From Serratia grimesii NBRC 13537 (GTDB lineage Bacteria > Pseudomonadota > Gammaproteobacteria > Enterobacterales > Enterobacteriaceae): DNA of 64,000 nt. How positions within the stretch are numbered: position 1 is the first letter of the stretch; each line of letters starts with the position of its first letter. This document shows positions 52,879 through 62,101 of the stretch, in pieces. A program made the translations under genes and the position numbers. The notes beneath the pieces were generated by a model, which saw nothing but the letters and a program-made list of their open reading frames with translations, searched no databases and was not told where the DNA came from. The stretch spans positions 62,001 to 126,000 of the forward strand of contig NZ_BCTT01000019.1 in assembly GCF_001590905.1 (NCBI RefSeq). Direction: 5' to 3'.

Positions 52879-54807
52879 ATGGCTACACAAGAAAAACAGC
52901 TTGATGTCATTTGTCTCGGGCGTATCGCCGTCGATTTCTATGCACAACAGATCGGCGCACGCCTGGAAGATGCCAGCACATTCTCCAAATATCTCGGCGG
53001 ATCTTCCGGCAACGTGGCCTATGGCACCGCCATCCAGGGTCTGAAGTCCAGCATGCTGGCCCGCGTCGGCGACGAGCATATGGGCCGTTTCCTGCGCGAA
53101 GAACTGCAACGCGTCGGTGCCGATACCCAAAGCCTGATCACTGACCCACAGCGCCTGACCGGCTTGGTGATCCTCGGCATCAAGGATCAGGAAACCTTTC
53201 CGCTGATTTTCTACCGTGAAAACTGTGCCGATATGGCACTGACACCGGACGATATCGACGAATCCTACATCGCATCATCACGTGCTCTGGCTATTACCGG
53301 CACTCACCTGTCGCACCCGAATACTCGCGCTGCGGTGTTGAAGGCGCTGGAATACGCCCGTCGCCACGGTTTGCGTACTGCGCTGGATATCGACTACCGG
53401 CCGGTACTGTGGGGCCTGACGTCTCTGGGCGACGGTGAAACCCGTTTCGTCGAGTCAGAGAAAGTGACCCGCGAGCTACAAGAAGTGCTGCACCATTTTG
53501 ATTTGATCGTCGGCACTGAAGAAGAGTTTCATATTGCCGGTGGCAGTACCGATACCCTGACCGCGCTGAAAAATGTGCGCAAAGCGACGCAAGCCACATT
53601 GGTCTGTAAACGCGGTGCTCAAGGTTGTTCGGTGTTTGAAGGCGAGATCGCCGCCGATTGGCAGCAGGTAAAACTGCATTCCGGCGTGCGGGTTGAAGTC
53701 CTGAACGTGTTAGGCGCAGGTGATGCCTTTATGTCTGGTTTGCTACGCGGCTATTTGAATGACGAAGGTTGGGATCAAGCCTGTCGTTATGCAAATGCCT
53801 GTGGCGCACTGGTGGTGTCGCGCCACGGTTGTGCACCTGCAATGCCCAGCAAACAGGAACTGGATGATTATCTAGAGCGCGAACGGGAAGTGAAACGCCC
53901 TGACCGTGATGAGCGGCTTAACCATCTGCACCGGGTCACTACCCGTAAACAGCAGTGGCCCGAGCTGTGCGTGTTTGCTTTCGATCACCGTAAACAGTTG
54001 GCGGATATGGCTCGCGAAGCCAACGTCAGCGAAGAACGCATTCCTAAACTGAAAACCCTGCTACTGGCCGCAGCGCAACAGGCTGCCGAAGTCGCTGGTC
54101 TACAAGGTAATAGCGGTATTCTGGCCGACACCACCTATGGTCAGGCAGCACTGAACGAAATTACCGGCCAAGGCTGGTGGATCGGCCGACCGGTCGAACT
54201 GCCCGGTTCACGTCCGTTGCGGCTGGAGCACGGTAATATCGGCTCACAACTGATCGACTGGCCGCAAGAACACGTGGTGAAATGCCTGGTGTTTTACCAC
54301 CCACATGACGCCGTCGACCTGCGCCGCGAGCAGGATGAACTGATTAGCGACGTATATCGCGGCTGCTGCAAGTCTGGCCACGAATTGCTGCTGGAGGTGA
54401 TCCTGCCGGAAAGCAATGCCGACAAAAACGAAAGCTACTATCTGGAGATGTTGCAACACTTTTATCAATTAGGCATTAAGCCTGACTGGTGGAAATTACC
54501 ACCGTTGAGTGCAGAGAACTGGCAACAGATCGGCGCCTTGATCGACGCTAACGATCCTTTCTGTCGTGGCGTACTTATCCTGGGGTTGGACTCACCGGAA
54601 GAAACGCTGAAAGCCGGTTTCGCCGCGGCTGCCGACGCGCGTTGGGTGAAAGGCTTTGCCGTAGGCCGCACCATCTTCGGACAGCCTTCACGGCGTTGGC
54701 TGCTGGGTGAACTGGACGACGTGGCTTTAATTGAACAGGTGAAACAAAAATACCTGACACTGATTGGTTTCTGGCGTCAATACCGCCCAACCTCCCACCA
54801 GTATTAA
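52879..54807 (+). CDS. iolC: 5-dehydro-2-deoxygluconokinase fused to DUF2090 (aldolase) domain
   Basis: The N-terminal half (about residues 1-335) is a PfkB-family kinase that phosphorylates 5-dehydro-2-deoxygluconate: the early glycine-rich substrate site is GGSSGNVAYGTAIQ, and the anion hole with catalytic Asp is NVLGAGDAFMSGLL. The C-terminal half (about 350-642) is a DUF2090 TIM-barrel domain (CVFAFDHRKQLADMA, VKCLVFYHPHD, LGLDSPEETLKAGF). At 642 residues it is twice the usual kinase length. Such fusions are annotated as kinase plus 5-dehydro-2-deoxyphosphogluconate aldolase, and no separate iolJ is seen in the cluster. iolR follows. Confidence 0.93.
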   Translation: MATQEKQLDVICLGRIAVDFYAQQIGARLEDASTFSKYLGGSSGNVAYGTAIQGLKSSMLARVGDEHMGRFLREELQRVGADTQSLITDPQRLTGLVILGIKDQETFPLIFYRENCADMALTPDDIDESYIASSRALAITGTHLSHPNTRAAVLKALEYARRHGLRTALDIDYRPVLWGLTSLGDGETRFVESEKVTRELQEVLHHFDLIVGTEEEFHIAGGSTDTLTALKNVRKATQATLVCKRGAQGCSVFEGEIAADWQQVKLHSGVRVEVLNVLGAGDAFMSGLLRGYLNDEGWDQACRYANACGALVVSRHGCAPAMPSKQELDDYLEREREVKRPDRDERLNHLHRVTTRKQQWPELCVFAFDHRKQLADMAREANVSEERIPKLKTLLLAAAQQAAEVAGLQGNSGILADTTYGQAALNEITGQGWWIGRPVELPGSRPLRLEHGNIGSQLIDWPQEHVVKCLVFYHPHDAVDLRREQDELISDVYRGCCKSGHELLLEVILPESNADKNESYYLEMLQHFYQLGIKPDWWKLPPLSAENWQQIGALIDANDPFCRGVLILGLDSPEETLKAGFAAAADARWVKGFAVGRTIFGQPSRRWLLGELDDVALIEQVKQKYLTLIGFWRQYRPTSHQY

Positions 54808-54819
54808 TCGCAGAACCCT

Positions 54820-54858
54820 CCCCTTAAACGGATTTTCGCCGCTTTAAGGGGATTTTTT
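54820..54858 (+). terminator. Terminator between iolC and iolR
   Basis: CCCCTTAAA (54820-54828) pairs with TTTAAGGGG (54843-54851), followed by ATTTTTTG. iolR therefore probably has its own promoter. Confidence 0.85.
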
Positions 54859-54910
54859 GCCTGTTTTCTGTGAAGTAACGCAACTTGCAATCGAATAAAT
54901 CGCTTTTTGG

Positions 54911-54925
54911 TGAAATGAAATTTCC
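54911..54925. promoter_or_regulatory. Candidate IolR site before iolR
   Basis: TGAAATGAAATTTCC contains the perfect palindrome GAAATTTC and lies about 85 nt before iolR, next to a likely -10 (TTAGAATG). It resembles the motifs at 52787 and 58503 and suggests autoregulation. Confidence 0.4.
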
Positions 54926-55003
54926 GCTCCATCTGTTAGAATGTCTTGTCAATAACTCAGGCGTCAGGCCGATACGCCTTAGCCCCCACTGCGAGCCGAA
55001 TGG

Positions 55004-55840
55004 ATGAACAACCCAACTCAACTTTCGCTGTTACAGGACGAAATCCGCCACCGCTATGAAACGCTGAGCAAGCGTTTAAAACAGGTGGCGCGTTACATTT
55101 TGGATAACAGTAACAGCATTGCTTTCGATACCGTCGCCTCCATTGCCGCACAGGCCAGCGTCCCACCGTCCACCCTGATCCGCTTCGCCAATGCCTTTGG
55201 CTTCAGCGGTTTCAACGAAATGAAACAGGTTTTTCGCCAGCACCTGATGGAAGAAACCGTCAACTATACCGAACGAGCACGCCTGTTTCGTCAGACCTCT
55301 ACCGACGATAATGTCGCACCGGAAAAGCCGGCAGAAATCCTTAACGTTTTCACCATGGTGAACTCCCAGGCACTGCAACAGTTGGCAATGCAAACCAGCC
55401 CCGAACAATTGGATCGAGCAGTTGAGTTACTGAACAACGCCGAGAATATTTACGTGATTGGTCTGCGCCGCTCATTCAGTGTCGCCTCCTATCTCACCTA
55501 TGCATTGCGCCACCTGGAACGCCGGGCGTTCCTGATCGACGGGCTGGGCGGTATGTTTACCGAACAGCTCAGCATGGTGAAACCTAATGACGTCGTGATC
55601 GCCATCAGTTACTCCCCCTATGCACAGGAAGCGCTGGAACTGGTTGAACTGGGTGCCAAGAGCGGTGCGCAGCAGATCGCCATTACTGATAGCCAGGTTA
55701 GCCCGCTAGCCGCCTTTAGCGACGTGTGCTTTGTCGTACGTGAAGCCCAGGTGGATGGATTCCGTTCTCAGGTCGCGTCAATGTGTCTAGCGCAGACTCT
55801 GGCAGTGTCGCTGGCATTGAATAACGCCAAAGAAGAGTAA
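55004..55840 (+). CDS. iolR: RpiR-family transcriptional regulator of inositol genes
   Basis: A 278-residue regulator with an N-terminal RpiR HTH (about 1-80, DTVASIAAQASVPPSTLIRFANAFGFSGFNEM) and a C-terminal SIS sugar-phosphate-binding domain (about 125-265, YVIGLRRSFSVASYL and AISYSPYAQEAL). RpiR-type IolR repressors control inositol genes in Gram-negative bacteria, with an inositol intermediate as inducer. Its place inside the iol cluster supports this role. It has no homology to the DeoR-type IolR of Bacillus. Confidence 0.9.
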   Translation: MNNPTQLSLLQDEIRHRYETLSKRLKQVARYILDNSNSIAFDTVASIAAQASVPPSTLIRFANAFGFSGFNEMKQVFRQHLMEETVNYTERARLFRQTSTDDNVAPEKPAEILNVFTMVNSQALQQLAMQTSPEQLDRAVELLNNAENIYVIGLRRSFSVASYLTYALRHLERRAFLIDGLGGMFTEQLSMVKPNDVVIAISYSPYAQEALELVELGAKSGAQQIAITDSQVSPLAAFSDVCFVVREAQVDGFRSQVASMCLAQTLAVSLALNNAKEE

Positions 55841-55857
55841 CCCGCTCATAGATCAAC

Positions 55858-55879
55858 AAGGCCCGGCAAGCCGGGCCTG
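55858..55879. terminator. Bidirectional terminator between iolR and iolB
   Basis: GGCCCGGC and GCCGGGCC form a stem around AA, between convergent genes. T-tracts are weak. Confidence 0.7.
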
Positions 55880-55886
55880 ATAAAGA

Positions 55887-56708
55887 TTATTTGGCCGCTG
55901 GGTAGCCGTCGGTGTTAATCCATGCGTGGTCTTTTTCCCACGTGAATTTCCATAGCCGTACAGGCCCCGCCATCACATTGAGATAATAATTGTCGTACCC
56001 GGCTAACGTCGCCACGGGGTGGTAACCGCGCGGTACCTTGACCACATCACGGTTATACACCGGCATGCACTCATCCAGTGAGCGATCGTCGGTATACACC
56101 CGCTGCATACAAAAACCCTGTTCCGGCTGAATCCGGTGATAGTAGGTCTCTTCCAGATAGGTTTCATCCGGCGAATCTTCCTGATCGTGCTTGTGGCTAG
56201 GGTACGAACTGGTATTGCCTTCATCCGTATACACTTCTACTACCAGTAAGCTGTCTGCCGGTTCGCTATCGGGTAGAATATTGTGTACCAGCCGCTGGTT
56301 ACGCCCTTTACCACGACGTTCGACACCCACCTCCGCCGGAGTAATCAACCGCGACGGCAGATGCCCATTACCCGGCGCACTGCAGACCGCCAACTCCAGG
56401 GCGCTTTCCGCCCGCACTTCAACCTTGTCATGATGCGGCACGTATACCGCATAAGGCGGTGTACGTTCAAACGGGCTCATGCGTTTGCCGATGCTCGGGT
56501 ATTCCGCTCGCAAGGTGGCAACGGAAGCGATGCCGGCGACCAGCACCAGGCATAGCTCTTTGTCGCCGCTTTCCAACCGCAGCGATTGACCGGCTTCAAG
56601 GCGATAAACATCAAACCCAACAAAGCGCCAGTCGGCATTCTCTGGGGTGACATGCTGAATGCGGCCCTGACCATCCGGCTGCTGACACTTGGCAAGTAAT
56701 GAAGACAT
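55887..56708 (-). CDS. iolB: 5-deoxy-glucuronate isomerase
   Basis: Isomerises 5-deoxy-glucuronate to 5-dehydro-2-deoxygluconate. It has 273 residues from the ATG at 56708 (GGAGGA 6 nt before it). It is a bicupin with metal-binding His in PSHKHDQED and in GYHPVATLAGYDNYYLNVMAG, and it ends WKFTWEKDHAW, as in the family. It has its own leader, with a family B repeat between it and iolA. Confidence 0.95.
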   Translation of the reverse strand: MSSLLAKCQQPDGQGRIQHVTPENADWRFVGFDVYRLEAGQSLRLESGDKELCLVLVAGIASVATLRAEYPSIGKRMSPFERTPPYAVYVPHHDKVEVRAESALELAVCSAPGNGHLPSRLITPAEVGVERRGKGRNQRLVHNILPDSEPADSLLVVEVYTDEGNTSSYPSHKHDQEDSPDETYLEETYYHRIQPEQGFCMQRVYTDDRSLDECMPVYNRDVVKVPRGYHPVATLAGYDNYYLNVMAGPVRLWKFTWEKDHAWINTDGYPAAK

Positions 56709-56726
56709 AGTGATCCTCCGAATTAA

Positions 56727-56841
56727 CTCCCCGTCGACTTTCAAACTGTAGCGTTGTTACCTGCACTCAGTTGCGTGGCCCCATCCGTGGGCCACGCAAC
56801 TGAGTTGGCCGCTGAGCTACAACTCGAAATCCATAGAGTAT
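56727..56841. repeat. Repeat family B, copy 4, with a 17-bp stem-loop
   Basis: Ends CCCCGTCGACTTTCAAA and CTCGAAATCCATAGAGTAT match the family B ends. The interior carries a perfect 17-bp inverted repeat (56765-56781 with 56789-56805; core ACTCAGTTGCGTGGCCC) with a 7-nt loop. It fills the iolA-iolB gap. Confidence 0.7.
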
Positions 56842-56864
56842 TGGCATGGCTCAAGCATAGAACC

Positions 56865-58370
56865 TTAACCCAACGTCGGCATACTGTATTCAGACACCGT
56901 CTGCTGCCCCGTTGGCCAGCGAGCAGTGGCCGTTTTCATGCGGGTATAGAAGCGCACGCCGTCAGTACCATGAACGTTCAACGCCCCAAACACCGAGCGC
57001 TTCCAGCCACCGAAGCTGTGAAATGCCATAGGAACCGGTACCGGCACGTTAACCCCGACCATACCAGCCTGTACTTCTTGCACAAACTGACGTGCATAGT
57101 GGCCGTTACTGGTAAAGATAGCGCTGCCATTGCCAAATTCATGGCTGTTTACCGTATCGATCGCCGTTTGGTAATCCGGTACGCGGACAATGCCCAGCAC
57201 CGGTCCGAAGATCTCTTCGCGGTAGATACGCATGTTCGGTTTGACGTGGTCGAACAGGGTGCCACCAACATAGTAGCCATCCGGGTAGCCCGACACTTGA
57301 TAATTGCGGCCATCGGCGACCAGCGTTGCGCCCTCTTCGACGCCCAGATCGATATAACCCAAAACCTTCTTCTGGTGCGCTGAGGAAACCAAAGGCCCCA
57401 TTTCGTTTTCTTCACCGCCATGCTGAATCCCAGGGCCAACGCGCAATTGAGCGATCAAGGGTTTCAATCTGGCAATGAGTTTATCGGCCGTGTCATCACC
57501 GACGACCACGGCAACGGGCAACGCCATGCAACGCTCACCGGCAGAGCCAAATGCGCCGCCCATCAGGGCATTGACTGTCGCATCCAAGTCGGCATCCGGC
57601 ATAATGATGGCCTGGTTTTTTGCGGCACCGAAGGCTTGTACCCGCTTGCCGTGGGCGCTGGCCGTCGTATAGATATGTTCTGCCACTGCCGACGAACCTA
57701 CAAAGCTTACTGCCTGAATGTACGGGTCGGTGCACAGCTGCGCGGCGTCTTCGTTAGCGCAATGCACGACGTTGAACACGCCGTCCGGCAGGCCTGCCTC
57801 CTTCAGCAATTCCGCCATCCGTACCGATGCCGAAGGCACTAATGCCGGTGGCTTAAGGACGAAAGTATTGCCGCAAGCCAACGCAATAGGGAACATCCAC
57901 ATCGGTACCATTGCCGGGAAATTGAACGGGGTAATACCCGCCACCACACCCAACGGCTGCATCAGCGAGAAACTGTCCACGCCGCTGCCAACATCCGCTG
58001 AATATTCGCCTTTAATCAAATGCGGAATACCACAGGCAAACTCAACCACTTCAATCCCACGGGTCAGCTCACCCAAGGCATCAGAATAGACCTTGCCGTG
58101 CTCACTGACGATCAACGCCGCCAGTTCGTCACGATGCTGTTCCAGCAGCGCCTTAAAATTGAACATGATGCGCGCACGGCGTAACGGTGTAGTGCGTGAC
58201 CAATCGGCAAACGCCTGGTGGGCCACATCAATGGCCTGCTTTACCTCGGCGGCGGTGCTTTGCGTGACCCGACGTTCAACCTGCCCAGTAGCCGGGTTAT
58301 GCACGTCGACGGTTTGATTGCTGCTGCTCAGGCACACCTGCCCGCCAATAAAGTTACCCACGGTTTTCAT
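56865..58370 (-). CDS. iolA: Methylmalonate-semialdehyde dehydrogenase (acylating)
   Basis: Converts malonate semialdehyde to acetyl-CoA and CO2 with NAD and CoA, the last step of inositol catabolism. It has 501 residues from the ATG at 58370, the family length; the frame is open upstream to 58442 without homology. The catalytic Cys lies in GSAGERCMALPVAV, and the NAD-binding region in TPFNFPAMVPMWMFPIALACGN. Also known as mmsA; the cluster favours iolA. Confidence 0.95.
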   Translation of the reverse strand: MKTVGNFIGGQVCLSSSNQTVDVHNPATGQVERRVTQSTAAEVKQAIDVAHQAFADWSRTTPLRRARIMFNFKALLEQHRDELAALIVSEHGKVYSDALGELTRGIEVVEFACGIPHLIKGEYSADVGSGVDSFSLMQPLGVVAGITPFNFPAMVPMWMFPIALACGNTFVLKPPALVPSASVRMAELLKEAGLPDGVFNVVHCANEDAAQLCTDPYIQAVSFVGSSAVAEHIYTTASAHGKRVQAFGAAKNQAIIMPDADLDATVNALMGGAFGSAGERCMALPVAVVVGDDTADKLIARLKPLIAQLRVGPGIQHGGEENEMGPLVSSAHQKKVLGYIDLGVEEGATLVADGRNYQVSGYPDGYYVGGTLFDHVKPNMRIYREEIFGPVLGIVRVPDYQTAIDTVNSHEFGNGSAIFTSNGHYARQFVQEVQAGMVGVNVPVPVPMAFHSFGGWKRSVFGALNVHGTDGVRFYTRMKTATARWPTGQQTVSEYSMPTLG

Positions 58371-58933
58371 GTCTCGCCCTCTTTTAAGTCTGCTGTCGCC
58401 GGACAGTGTGCGCAGTACCGCACGCCGTAGCGTTTTCATCACACCGCTTACCGGGTTATACCCATAAGCAGGCTAAATCCTGACCTGATGAAGCAAACTC
58501 TATTTCATTGAAAAAAAAGTTTCAAATAAATTATTTTAGAAAATTTGTTTTTAGTGCGAGAGGTCGCAGTTTTGCCAGATCATTAGCAAGACGATTACAT
58601 TTCAGGAAAAAACCTGTGATTTCACCTATTCGTATTGCCGTGGTGATTAGCCCTGACTTTTATACAGAAATAGGCACTCTAGTCGGCAATACGCTGAAAA
58701 CTGTTGCTCAAAGATGGCACTGCATCGCTTGTAGGGTGTTTGCGTTTTTTTTTGAACTGGATCTAAAAATCAATATTTCATTATTCACTAATTATGAAAT
58801 AAATGTTCTTGTTTAGAGAAGAAGCATTCAAATATCACCGCCTTAATGACAGGCACGGTTCACACCCTTCCGCCTCCCTCTTCCCTACAACCTACTGCGC
58901 GGGTGGAAGCCAGGATAAAAATCGGAGCAACAC
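58371..58933. other. Divergent iolA-transporter control region
   Basis: About 560 bp. It contains the TTTCATTGAAA motif at 58503-58513 and an AT-rich tract (58500-58560). An open frame at 58508-58816 has no recognisable protein features, and I do not regard it as a gene. Confidence 0.55.
58503..58524. promoter_or_regulatory. Candidate IolR site between iolA and the transporter gene
   Basis: TTTCATTGAAA (58503-58513) is a perfect palindrome around a central T, followed by AAGTTTCAAA. It resembles the motifs before iolC and iolR. Confidence 0.45.
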
Positions 58934-60361
58934 ATGTCATATCAGCGTAAGCATAATACCGGGTACATATTGCGAATTTGCGGCATTGCGGCACTTGGCG
59001 GCATTCTGTTCGGTTACGATACCGCCGTGATCTCCGGCGCAATCGAAGCGCTAAAAGCCTATTTTGATCTCAGCCCGGTCGAAACCGGCTGGGCGGTCTC
59101 TAACGTGGTCATCGGTTGTGTGGTCGGGGCTTTTGGTGCCGGGCCGCTGGCCGCGCGCTATGGCCGGAAAAAAGCCTTGATGCTGGCAGCAGTGCTGTTC
59201 ACCATTTCGGCAATTGGTGCGGCTCTGGCTGCCACCTTCAGCTGGTTTGTGATTTACCGCATTATCGGTGGTTTGGCCGTCGGTATCGCCGCCACGGTTT
59301 CCCCAATGTACATGTCGGAAGTCTCTCCAAAAGACATGCGTGGTCGTGCGCTCAGCATGCAGCAATTTGCCATCGTGTTTGGCCAGATCGTAATTTTCTA
59401 CGTTAACTTCAAAATCGCCAGCATCGCCAGTGAAGCCTGGTTGGTAGAAATGGGCTGGCGCTGGATGATCGGCTCAGAAGTCATCCCGTGTATTTTGTTC
59501 TTGATGTTGGTGTTTATCATTCCAGAATCGCCACGCTGGAGTGTCATGGTTGGTCGTGACGATCAGGCTTTGGCCATGTTGACCAAAATATCCAATGCCA
59601 CCCATGCGCAAAAGTTGTTGTTGGAAATCAAAGATTCACTGCATCAAGACCAGAAGCAACATCAACAGAAGCTGAGCTACGGTGACGTACGGGTACGTTT
59701 CATTCTGTTTGTTGGCTGCATGATCGCCATGTTGCAGCAGGTCACCGGCGTTAACGTAATGATGTATTACGCACCGATGGTGCTAAAAACCGTCACCGAA
59801 AATGCCCAGGAAGCGCTATTCCAAACCATTTGGATCGGTGTACTGCAATTGGTTGGCTCTGTGATCGGTGCCATGCTGATGGATCGCATCGGTCGTATCC
59901 CACTGATGCGTTACGGCACTCTCGGCGCTATCGCCGGGTTGCTGATCACCTCTTACGCGCTCTACACACAAGCCACCGGCTATTTCGCCTTGTTCGGCAT
60001 GCTGTTCTTTATGGTGTTCTACGCGCTGTCATGGGGTGTGGGTGCATGGGTATTGGTATCAGAAATCTTCCCTAACCGTATGCGCGCGCAGGGTATGAGC
60101 ATCGCCGTCGGTTGTATGTGGCTGGCCAACTTTGTCGTGTCACAGACCTTCCCGATGATCAACGACAATCCTTACCTATTCTCGAGCTTCCACGGCGCCT
60201 TCCCGATGTGGATCTTCGCCGCCTGCTGCCTGTTCAGCTACTGGTTTATTGGCCGCTATATTCCTGAAACTAAAGGTGTATCGCTGGAAAAAATGGAAGA
60301 CGTGGTGATGGCAAAACGCTATCGCCAAGCACAACCCGAAACACAACGCACGCCGCTTTAA
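58934..60361 (+). CDS. iolT: Sugar porter (MFS) family transporter, probable myo-inositol permease
   Basis: A 475-residue MFS protein of the sugar porter family with about 12 membrane helices. The signatures GGILFGYDTAVISGA near the N-terminus, the RYGRKKAL loop, PESPRW before the central loop, QVTGVNVMMYYAP in helix 7 and PETKGVSLE at the end are all present. Inositol as substrate is inferred from the place beside iol genes and similarity to IolT-type permeases; a hexose or pentose is the alternative. iolI follows 46 nt later. Confidence 0.85.
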   Translation: MSYQRKHNTGYILRICGIAALGGILFGYDTAVISGAIEALKAYFDLSPVETGWAVSNVVIGCVVGAFGAGPLAARYGRKKALMLAAVLFTISAIGAALAATFSWFVIYRIIGGLAVGIAATVSPMYMSEVSPKDMRGRALSMQQFAIVFGQIVIFYVNFKIASIASEAWLVEMGWRWMIGSEVIPCILFLMLVFIIPESPRWSVMVGRDDQALAMLTKISNATHAQKLLLEIKDSLHQDQKQHQQKLSYGDVRVRFILFVGCMIAMLQQVTGVNVMMYYAPMVLKTVTENAQEALFQTIWIGVLQLVGSVIGAMLMDRIGRIPLMRYGTLGAIAGLLITSYALYTQATGYFALFGMLFFMVFYALSWGVGAWVLVSEIFPNRMRAQGMSIAVGCMWLANFVVSQTFPMINDNPYLFSSFHGAFPMWIFAACCLFSYWFIGRYIPETKGVSLEKMEDVVMAKRYRQAQPETQRTPL

Positions 60362-60407
60362 GTCGGTGAATCTTAGGTTTTCTCAACCTTCTCAGGAGTA
60401 ATGCATC

Positions 60408-61244
60408 ATGACCATTGCGCCAGACCGTTTTTGCATCAACCGCAAGATCGCGCCAAATCTCGATTTGGCACAATTTTTCAGCCTGGTGAAAAAGTGTGGG
60501 CTCAGTAAAGTAGAGCTGCGCAACGATATGCCGAGCGGCAAGGTGACCGATAACCTGAGCAACGAACAATTAAATGCGTTGGCAGCAGAATACGGTATCG
60601 ACATTATCACGATTAATGCCCTCGGCATGTTCAACCTACTGGACGATCAGGTCACGTTGCTGAAAAACGCCGAGGCACTGTTGTCACAAGCTCAGGCTAT
60701 TCATAGCAAGGCATTGGTGCTGTGTCCGCATTGCAGTGCAGGCGATTCACGCAGCGAAGAGCAGAAAAAAACAGATACATTGGCAGCCCTGAAGCTACTG
60801 GCACCACTGTTCACGAAATACGGCGTGCAGGGTTATGTAGAACCACTGGGGTTCGGCATCAGTTCTCTGCGCTCATCGTTGCTGACACAGTCCCTCATTC
60901 GTGATTCCGGCGCACCGTACAAAATCGTGCTGGATACCTTCCACCATTATTTGAGCGATGTCGCACAGCCTGAGTTTGATGCGCAAATTCAGATCGACGG
61001 TATTGGTTTAGTGCACCTTTCCGGAGTGGAGGATCCACAAGCCAAAAACACGTTAAGCGACGAAGAACGTATCATGTTGAGTGACAAAGACAGACTGGAA
61101 AGCAAAAAACAGGTGCAGAATTTGGAACGCCTCGGCTACACCGGCATTTATGCCTTTGAGCCATTCTCTTCACAACTGGACAGCTGGTCAGAGGCGGATA
61201 TTGAACGTGAAATCCGCCAAAGTATCGCCCTGCTGCAAGGGTAA
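60408..61244 (+). CDS. iolI: Inosose isomerase (IolI-type TIM-barrel protein)
   Basis: A 278-residue xylose-isomerase-like TIM-barrel protein, equal in length to B. subtilis IolI, which interconverts 2-keto-myo-inositol and 1-keto-D-chiro-inositol. Metal-site blocks are GYVEPLGFG (Glu), VLDTFHHYLSD (Asp, His), LVHLSGVEDP (His) and FEPFSSQL (Glu). It would widen use to other inositol stereoisomers. It is co-transcribed with the transporter. Confidence 0.85.
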   Translation: MTIAPDRFCINRKIAPNLDLAQFFSLVKKCGLSKVELRNDMPSGKVTDNLSNEQLNALAAEYGIDIITINALGMFNLLDDQVTLLKNAEALLSQAQAIHSKALVLCPHCSAGDSRSEEQKKTDTLAALKLLAPLFTKYGVQGYVEPLGFGISSLRSSLLTQSLIRDSGAPYKIVLDTFHHYLSDVAQPEFDAQIQIDGIGLVHLSGVEDPQAKNTLSDEERIMLSDKDRLESKKQVQNLERLGYTGIYAFEPFSSQLDSWSEADIEREIRQSIALLQG

Positions 61245-61317
61245 TGGTCGTAGCGTAGGGGTCGAGCATGCTCGACCCGATTTAACCGGGCGCAGCACGC
61301 TGCGCCCCTACCATTAA
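61242..61317. repeat. Repeat family A, complete copy between iolI and fetB
   Basis: Two perfect 20-bp palindromes, GGGTCGAGCATGCTCGACCC (61259-61278) and GGGCGCAGCACGCTGCGCCC (61288-61307), lie within outer inverted ends (TAATGGT, GTAGGGG / CCCCTAC, ACCATTA). It is the most complete family A copy. It could also act as terminator for the two convergent genes. Confidence 0.75.
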
Positions 61318-61327
61318 ATCATAGGCT

Positions 61328-62101
61328 CTACTTCAACGAGCTAACCACCAATTGATGACGAACATTGTAGAACTTACGATACGCCAGATAGCAGGCAATA
61401 ATCGTCGACAAGCTAGCGGTAGAAAGCAGCATAAAGGTCACCATTATCTGGTACTTAATCGCTTTAACTGGATCAATACCGGCGAAGATTAAGCCGGACA
61501 TCATCCCCGGCAGACTGACCAGCCCAACGGTTTTGGCCGAATCCACCGTAGGGATCAACGACGCGCGGATACTGTCACGGATCAACGCCGCCGAGGCAAA
61601 CTTCGGTGAAGCTCCCAGACTGAGCATCTCCTGAATCTTTTGTTGATCGCTTTTAAAACGCTGCCCAAGGTTGTTGTAACACAGCCCGACGGCGACCATC
61701 GCGTTACCGGCAACCATGCCGGAAATTGGAATCACCTGCATGGGAGTGAACTCGATCGAACCGGTCAGCACTAACACCACCAGCGTTAATACTGCCCCAG
61801 TGGTGATGGCAATAAACGACGTCACAAACGCATGATCGATATATTTACTGCGTTTTTTCGCGTTGTAAGCGGCGTTAACGCAGATGAACAGCACCATCAG
61901 CACCGTAAGAATGGCGTTGTTCACATCAAAAATATATTTCAGTACATAGCCGACAATAATCAGCTGCACCACCGCCCGGGAAATGCTCCAGATAATGTCT
62001 TTTTCCAGCGCCAGTTTTTCTTTATGGCTGATTAAAATGGCAATAATCACCAATACCATCGACAGGGCTAAGGATTCATTGCTGATGTTATGCTGATTCA
62101 T
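61328..62101 (-). CDS. fetB: Iron export ABC transporter permease FetB
   Basis: Permease of the FetAB iron exporter, which helps under oxidative stress (formerly YbbM). It has 257 residues from the ATG at 62101 (E. coli 259). There are about seven hydrophobic segments; conserved blocks are QVIPISGMVAGNAMVAVGL, LSLGASPKFA and VGLVSLPGMMSGLIFAGIDP. The start overlaps fetA by 14 nt. Confidence 0.93.
   Translation of the reverse strand: MNQHNISNESLALSMVLVIIAILISHKEKLALEKDIIWSISRAVVQLIIVGYVLKYIFDVNNAILTVLMVLFICVNAAYNAKKRSKYIDHAFVTSFIAITTGAVLTLVVLVLTGSIEFTPMQVIPISGMVAGNAMVAVGLCYNNLGQRFKSDQQKIQEMLSLGASPKFASAALIRDSIRASLIPTVDSAKTVGLVSLPGMMSGLIFAGIDPVKAIKYQIMVTFMLLSTASLSTIIACYLAYRKFYNVRHQLVVSSLK

Noticed and set aside
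58508-58816. 102-residue frame in the iolA-iolT gap
   Set aside because: AT-rich, covers the presumed operator and promoter region, has no recognisable domain and no proper ribosome site.
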